The notes under the pieces: generated by a model
What the model was told of the DNA's origin: nothing
The model's database searches: none
What the model saw: the letters and a program-made list of their open reading frames with translations, nothing else
DNA from: Serinus canaria
Taxonomy: Eukaryota; Chordata; Aves; Passeriformes; Fringillidae
DNA: 64,000 nucleotides
Direction: 5' to 3'
Assembly: GCF_022539315.1 (NCBI RefSeq)
Contig: NC_066327.1
Span: forward strand, 1,755,001-1,819,000
Shown here: one piece after another, positions 57,721-64,000 of the stretch
How positions within the stretch are numbered: the stretch's first letter is position 1
Layout of the letters: each line of letters begins with the position of its first letter
Translations under genes and position numbers: made by a program

Positions 57721-58136
57721 TGGGAGAGATGCTGCTCACTTGCAGGAATTTAAAAGGTTTATTAAACCTTATAAAACCACAGAAGACTGAATAGAGAAAA
57801 TATTACAGCGCTGGAGCAGAGGATTTTCCCCACCATGTGCTCACCCACACAATGGAGGTTTCACCTTTTAACCCTTTAGCCCCCCCACAGTTCTGTCCAT
57901 TGACTCCTCCTTCCCTGCCCAGGGCTGGAGATCCCTTCCTGACACCTTGAGTGGGGGTCAGGTGCTGCCACAGTAACGAGTGACCCTCCCAAACGTCCCA
58001 AACCCAGGGCACCCCTGATAACAACACAAGGGGGGGTAAAACACAGCTATAAATCTATAAAACTTCTCCTGAGATACATCCAGGATATTTGCCTTTGAGC
58101 TGTGAGAGTCAGCCATGGCATTGCTCGTCTGTCACA
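57721..58136 (-). mobile_element. LTR of the composite unit (inverted near-copy of 30082-30500)
   Basis: Reverse complement of the 30-kb right LTR with only a handful of differences by eye. TG...CA ends, AATAAA on minus (tttatt near 57761 on plus). The motif ctgggagag overlaps its left edge (57720-57728) and stands just past its right edge (58137-58145), as at 30 kb. No target duplication (ttgc left, ctgg right). Confidence 0.85.
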
Positions 58137-58868
58137 CTGGGAGAGGCTCAGGAGTGGTATTTGCTGGGTCCCCAGGATGAAGGAGGAATTGAGACTCTGA
58201 CTTCATGTTTTTAGGTTAATTTATTATTTTATGATATTATATTAAAGAATACTATACCAAAACACTACTAAAGAATAGAGAAAAGATGCAAACAGAAGGC
58301 TTAACAAGATACTAATTAAAAACTCGTGACTGCTTCCAGAGTCCCGGCACAGCTGGACAGTGATTGGTGATTAAGTAAAAACATGAAAGCAATCAAACAA
58401 CCACCTGTTAGATAAACAATGTCCAACCACATTCCAAAGCAGCAAAACACAGGAAAAGCAATCAGATATTTACTGTTTTTATCTTCCTCTGAGGCTTCTG
58501 AGCTTCCCAGGAGAAAAAATCCTGACAAAGAAATTTTTCCAGAAAATATGACAGGAGCGAGTGGTGGTGGTGCCCTGTGTGTGGTGTGGCAGTGCCATAG
58601 AGGTGGCACTGTCCCCTCTGTGCCACCCTGCCATGAAGGATGAGGGAAGCACAAAGCAGGATAAGCACCAGGGGACATTGGGATTGGGTATTAGGAACAA
58701 TTTCCTCTCCAAAGGCTTGTTCAGCATTGGAACAGGCTGCCCAGGGACTTAAAGGGAGTGTGGATGTGGCACTCGGGGACATGGTCAGTGGTGGCCTTGG
58801 CAGTGCTGGGGAATGGTTGGACTTGTTGATCTCTGAGGTTTTTTCCAGCCTAACCAGTTCCATGCCCC
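58137..58868 (+). mobile_element. CR1 3' segment with intact terminus, split by an LTR
   Basis: Sense CR1 in two pieces, 58137-58156 and about 58554-58868. It includes 'gtggcactcggggacatggt', 'ggcagtgctggggaatggtt' and the terminal 'gaggttttttccagcctaac'. It is the counterpart of 29831-30072, but here the CR1 reaches its normal 3' end. The interruption is the LTR at 58157-58553. Confidence 0.85.
58157..58553 (-). mobile_element. Solo LTR inserted in the CR1 segment
   Basis: Same family as 25752 and 51481; AATAAA on minus (tttatt at 58220-58225 on plus). The 30-kb paralogue supplies the empty site. Depending on alignment the duplication is ggagtg/ggagcg, or ggag with the LTR beginning at 58155, because LTR and target bases coincide. 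No internal sequence. Confidence 0.88.
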
Positions 58869-61085
58869 CATGTGCCTCCAGGCTGGATTTCCCCTCCTGC
58901 AGCCCTGCCGATGTCCATCCCATCCTCCCTCTCCCTGCTGTTCTCATCCGGGCAGATCCACAGGGCTCCCTCTGCTCTGCTCAGGTCATTACTCCTCAAA
59001 TTTCCTCTTAAACTCTGGCAAAGCCCCCCGAGGAAAGGCAGCTCTCCAGGCAGGGAGCCTGCTCACCCCTGCCCAGGCTCCCTCCTTCCCCTGCCTCCCT
59101 CAGCCCCGCAGGTGCTGCCGAGGTGGGAATTCAGGTGTTCGCCTGGATGGCTCCCAATCAGGAGCATCAAACGGGAACGGAGCACAAAATGCACCTGGGG
59201 GGAAATAAAAGCTCCCGGTGCATTGCTAAGAGGGCTGAGGGGGGAGCAGCGCAAGAAGCAGCGGGATTCCAGCGGGGTTCCAGCGGGATTCCCGCAGGGT
59301 TCACCCGCTCCACTCTGGCACAAGCAGGGGCTGGGAAGGACGGATCCGGGGTGGTCTCTGCAGATCCGTGTGAGCAGTGCCTGCCCCGGCCTGCCCCTGC
59401 CTGGGGACACGGATGCAGCCCTGGTGGAGCGGAGCCGCTGCGCTGCCGGTGGGAATCTCCGATTGCTTCCTGGAGCGTGCTCCGATAAGCGGCACCGTGG
59501 GAATTCGGAGCGGGAAGCCGAGGACAAGCTCAGCGTGGCTCTCAAAGGCTTGGCCTCGCTGGGATCGGCGCTGGAGGGCTCCAAGGACGTGTCATTATCC
59601 TGTGTGGAGAGCCAGCAGATATCTGCTGGGATCTGTCCATCCCTTCCGACTCACATTCCCCCGGGACAGCTCGGGCTGCTGTTTCCCGCTCAGAGCTGGG
59701 AGCACACACGGATCAAAGCCCTCTGCAGTGCCCTGGAGCCTTTGCCAGGGAAGGGTGGCAGTGCCAGCTGCCCTTCCTGCCCCATCACGCCTTGCTGGGG
59801 TTTAGAATCCCAGATCCTGAGTGCTCACATCCAACTCCTGCAGCAGCAGCCAGGGCCTGCAGAAGGGACTCCTGCAATGAAGCATCCAACACTCTGAGCC
59901 ACTCAGCCTCGGTCACAGCAGAGGTCACTGCATTCCAGGACATCTGGCCGTGTCCTGCAGCCCAGTGCCACCCCCAGCCCCTTCCCAGCTCTGCTTCCCA
60001 CCCTCTCCTCCCCTCCCTGTGCTCCTGGATGGACCAGCTGCTCCTCTTCCCCTCTCCCACAGCCTCCCCCACAGCCTGCTCTGACATCCAAGCCTTATTT
60101 AATGTCTGTTTTGCTGCTAGGAAATGCAGTTTGGTGGCTGGAGATGGGGAGGGAGCCATGTGAGCAGCAGCAGCAGCATCCCCAAGGATCCCTGGCAGGG
60201 GCTCAACCTCTTCCCTGGTGCTCCAGGGAACGAGAGGCAGCCAGGGCTTGGAGCATCCTGCCTTCCAAGGGTTAATGCCTGCTGCAGAGTTCCTGATTCC
60301 TCCCTCGTGGCATTCCCATCCCTTTGTCCGGACAGCACTTGGGAGTGCAGTCAGCACCCCAAACCCCTCATCCTGCTATCCCTGAGCTCGGCATTCGGCG
60401 GAGGGAGGACCAGGAGCAGCTTTTCCCCGATCCAGGAGCCCTGAACGTACAGGCAGATTAATTTAGCATGAACAAAACGCTCTTGCAACACAAATGCCCT
60501 GCAGCGACAGGGCCCCGGCGCTGGGCTCAGGCTGGGCTGTGCTGGGAGCGGGGATGCCGGGGAGGAGCAGTGCTGCCCGCCCTGGGTGCAGGATGCAGGG
60601 ATGCAGGAGGCGGACAGGGTCAGCCCGGAGCCTGGGAGAGGGGCTGCAGGCGGTCCCTGCTGGGAGCAGAGCACGGAAATGAGAGGCAGCAGGAGAGGGA
60701 TGTTCCCAGAGCTGTCCCAGCGTCCCTGCCACAGGGCCGAGGGGACAGATCCTGGCGGGAGGAGCAGAGCAGGATGCGGGATCTCTCCCGGGACACCGCG
60801 CTGAGCACGGCCGGATCCGGGGGGGAGCAGCACGAAATTCTCACTTGTACCGCAAATCCATCATCCCACCGGGCAGGGAAGGGCAAGCTCTGGGCAGGGG
60901 GAGGATGTGACAGCCAGGAGGCTGTGTGACATGGGACAGCGCTGCCAGCCGAGGGCGGCTCCCGGCGGATCCAGCAGGACCAGCCCCGGGCTGGGGCACG
61001 GCAGGGGCTGAGCCCCGGCCCAGCTCCCTGTGCTGAGCTCCCCCAGCCCTGCACACACAGGGGAAAGGGGCACTGGAGAACAGCA
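58869..61085. other. Unassigned 2.2-kb interval
   Basis: No repeat family recognised. 59150-59560 is moderately CpG-rich. A 341-codon open frame (58872-59897, plus) has no domain, so I do not call it. agcagcagcagcagcatcc at 60160 is a trivial simple repeat. Confidence 0.35.
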
Positions 61086-61089
61086 GTGC

Positions 61090-61436
61090 GAGGGAGGTGA
61101 ACTCAGGCTGGGGGAGCTGGGGGTGTGCAGCCTGGGGAAGGGGAGGATCCAGGGAGAGCTCCGAGACTCCTCCAATGCCTCAGGGTGCTCCAGGAGAGCT
61201 GGAGAGGGACTGGGGACAAGGGATGGAGGGACAGGAGCCAGGGAATGGCTCCCACTGCCAGAGGGCAGGGATGGATGGGAGATTAGGAATTAGGAATTGT
61301 TCCCTGGCAGGGTGGGCAGGCCCTGGCACAGGGTGCCCAGAGCAGCTGGGGCTGCCCCTGGATCCCTGCAAGTGTCCAAGGCCAGGCTGGACATTGAGGT
61401 TGGAGCCACCTGGGATAGTGGAAGGTGTCTCTGCCT
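61090..61436 (+). mobile_element. CR1 LINE 3' fragment, sense half of an inverted pair
   Basis: Sense CR1 from 'ctcaggctgggggagctggg' through 'gggaatggctcccactgcca', 'ccctggcacagggtgcccag' and 'gtggaaggtgtctctgcc'. It stops there without the usual CR1 tail and passes directly into an antisense CR1. Confidence 0.87.
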
Positions 61437-61790
61437 CTGGCAGTGGGAGCCATTCCCTGGGTCCTGTCCCTCCATCCCTTGGCAATTGTCTCTCTCCAGG
61501 TTTCCTGGGGCTCCTTCAGGCCCTGCAAGGCCACCCTGAGCTCAGCCCAAAGCTTCTCCTCTCCAGGTGAACATTGCCAGCTGTGCCAGCCTTTCCTCCC
61601 AGCAGAGCTGCTCCATCCCTCTGCTCATCCTGGAGCCTCCTCCGGCCTGGCTCCAGCAGCTCCAGCTCCTGCCTGTGCTGGGCCAGGGCTGGGGCAGCTC
61701 TGCAGGTGGGCTCTCACCTGGGCACAGGGACAGATTTTATCGAGGTCCTCTCTCTTCTCCAGGCTGAAGAGGTTCCTCAAGTCACCCCTC
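61437..61790 (-). mobile_element. CR1 LINE fragment, antisense half of an inverted pair
   Basis: Begins at 'tctggcagtgggagccattc', the reverse complement of part of the sense copy at 61240-61262. It continues through 'ggctccttcaggccctgcaa', 'gtgaacattgccagctgtgc' and 'ctcctccggcctggctccag'. The 61562-61730 part matches 19203-19370. Confidence 0.85.
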
Positions 61791-64000
61791 ATCACAGGGA
61801 TGCTCCACACTGCTTTCAATCCCATTTTTCCTGTTGTCCAGGAGAGGAAATTCCTTTTTGACCTATCACAAGTTCATTTCCCAGTGAGTCTGATGAGGGA
61901 CATTGCCCAAAACATTTTGCCAATCCCTGCAGATCCCCTTGGGCAGATCCCCCTGCGCTCATAGGAAAAAATAAAGGAAAATTTGGGAATGGAGCGACTC
62001 CAACCAAATGGATTGGGATGAAATGGGGTGCAGTGAAGAGGACTTGATCCCTTCAGTGAACATTCATGGATTCTTGATGCACAATTTCCTTCCCCACACA
62101 CCGAAGGAAATTTCCCCCATTAGAACCCATTTATTTATGTACCCAACAGCTCCATTTCTACTTTCCTGACACAGAGTCTGACCCAGTGCTCTGTGAGGCT
62201 CCACATCCCATTTAATCCTTACAAAACCCCACACAGCCCCCTCGGGCCACATCTGATCCCTTCCCTCGCTTTGCCACCGAGCCCATTTCCAGCCCTGGGT
62301 TTTCCATCAGCAGATGGGAAATATCATCTTTACTTTCTGTACCGTTCTTGGGGTGAATCTCCCTGGTTCTGGCAATTAGTTCCTATTCACACCATCAATT
62401 TGCTCTAAATTCCCTCTCCTGATGGCAATTCCATCAGAATCAATTCCTCTGATTCCCCAAATCACCCTGCAGTGGTACCTGAGGCTCAGCCTGCCTCGGG
62501 GACCCCACCAGCCCCATTTTCTCCCTCTTTCCCCTCTCTCTGTAATTTCCTTCCTGACTCTCCAGCTGAGTTCTCCCCCTCCCTCTCTTGCTGGGCCTGG
62601 CTTTGTCTCCTGCCAGCCCCGGTGTTTTCCTGGGATTTACAGCCTGGCTGTGTTCTCAATTAGCAGGTTCCTTCCAGCTTTTATGGCTTCCGAGTCACAA
62701 CATTTCCAAGGCTGTGGCAACATATTAGAGACTGCAGATGTAAAATAGGTATTAAAATAGGTATTAACTGCACTGAGATCTCCTCAGCCTCAAAATTCCC
62801 AGCTCCTGGGAAGGCTCCACGAGCCTTGGAGGCAGACGTGGCTTCAGACCAGGCTCTCTAAATTACTTTTCCTGGAGCATCCCAGGGAACAAAATCCTTC
62901 CTGCCTTTCACCTCCTACCTTGGACACTTCTTTTGCATCCAGTTGGAAGTAAAGGTCCTTCCAACCCTCCTCTGCTTTTTCCTCCTCTTCCTCCTGCAGC
63001 TCCTTGGGAGTTGGGGGAGGCTGGAGAGCCCTCCCTGGTCAGATCCACCCCTTTCCCAGGACGGGTCCCCTCCAGGATAAGGTGGAGCATGGTGGGAGCA
63101 GGAATTATTTTGTGGATGGAAACAGCCCAGCCACCTGCAGAGCTGGGATGAAACACCCTGGAGCAAGGGGTGGCTCCCAGGGGAGAGGTTTGGGCTGCCA
63201 GGCTGGAATTTTGGGCATCCAGGACCCTCTTTCACAACCTCCCAGTGGGGCACTGCTGGTGGCTCCGGGTGTGATCCCTGAGCTGGAACATCAGGACTGC
63301 TCTGGGGAGGGGTTGGCTTGGAAAGGCATCCCTGGGGCTTTCATCATTCCTGGAATTTAGCTTGGAATGGCATTCCTGGGGCTCTCCCCACTCCGGGAAT
63401 TCGGTGCTCAGAGGGCAGAGCCCTCTGGGTCTCCCTGCAGCCTCTGCCGGGTGTCTCCCGAGCTGCCAGGCTGACCCTGAGCCCAGCTCTGCTGCCTCTC
63501 CTCCCTCCCTGCCCGTTATTAGTTCAGGAAATGAAGCCGAAGATCCCTTAGGAAACGCCTGGGAACTCGCTCAGCTCCCCCCTCTGGAGCCGGGGCTGGC
63601 GGGGCTGGGTGGAGAGTTTGGAGAGGAGATAAAACCTGGGGAGATAACAGGGAGATGTTTGGGGGGAGAGGAGCCGCTGTCAGAGTCCATTCACACCTGA
63701 GCGAGGCTGGAGCCTGTTGGTGACCTGGAATTGCAGAGCAAACAGGGTGGAAAGGCCGGGCAGCAGCAGCAGAGCCTCGGCCCTGCTCCGTGTGGGGCTG
63801 TCCCCTGGGAGGACAAGAAATCGTCCCCTTGTCCCTTCGAGCTCCACTCGAAGCCAAGCAGGATAAAATTCAGGAATTGTGACCCCCAGCAGAGGCAAAC
63901 CAATTAATGCAGTTGTAAATACAATTAGGGAAGAGTCCATGGATGTGATTCCTGAGGAGAGAGGGTCAGGACGTGGCAGAAATGGGAATTGCCTCCTGGG
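61791..64000. other. Unassigned 2.2-kb interval at window end
   Basis: No gene. 61800-62000 may hold further old LINE sequence. A 44-bp tandem duplication ('gcttggaatggcattcctgg') with starts at 63316 and 63360 lies near the end. The remainder is unique-looking. Confidence 0.35.

Noticed and set aside
58872..59897. 341-codon open frame, plus strand
   Set aside because: No domain or splice context, and the reading begins in sequence right after the CR1 terminus.

Overview
The window looks like non-coding DNA from a bird, most likely a songbird (Passeriformes). The basis is its repeats. About two dozen CR1 LINE fragments lie on both strands, all ending near the characteristic CR1 3' end. There are several solo LTRs of endogenous-retrovirus type, and many GC-rich minisatellites. 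The order-level assignment is inference from repeat style. I found no protein-coding gene, tRNA, rRNA or CRISPR array that I could defend. Almost every long open frame lies in a tandem array or crosses CR1 sequence.

Layout. 1-5.8 kb: CR1 fragments of different ages, plus an LTR (about 0.62-1.75 kb) carrying a 34-bp minisatellite. 5.8-19 kb: mostly unique sequence with a small CpG-rich patch (7.3 kb), three minisatellites (7.9, 10.4 and 13.3 kb) and more CR1, including an ancient copy at 14.9-15.3 kb. 19.7-20.4 kb: a 713-bp solo LTR with a strong hairpin. 25.75-26.16 kb: a solo LTR with a perfect 6-bp target duplication. 26.9-27.3 kb: a 30-bp array. 29.56-30.50 kb: a composite LTR / antisense CR1 / LTR unit containing a TA microsatellite. 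31.97-32.42 kb: another solo LTR. 34-47 kb: scattered CR1, a 21-bp array, a T/G-rich tract, and two minisatellites at 40.9-41.75 kb. 47.8-49.0 kb: an inverted (fold-back) pair of the 34-bp-minisatellite LTRs. 51.48-51.91 kb: a solo LTR. 53.7-54.25 kb: a roughly 135-bp array beside the best CpG island of the window (54.35-55.03 kb), which holds a palindromic RFX X-box. 57.7-58.9 kb: an inverted near-copy of the 30-kb composite, itself interrupted by a further LTR. 61.1-61.8 kb: two CR1 copies joined tail to tail.

The most interesting material is repeat architecture rather than genes: the LTR/CR1 composite present at two loci, one of which preserves the other's empty insertion site; the fold-back LTR whose inner arms are identical while the outer arms are diverged; and a VNTR carrying nine regularly spaced CTCF-like cores. 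All identity statements are estimates by eye; no alignment or database search was run.
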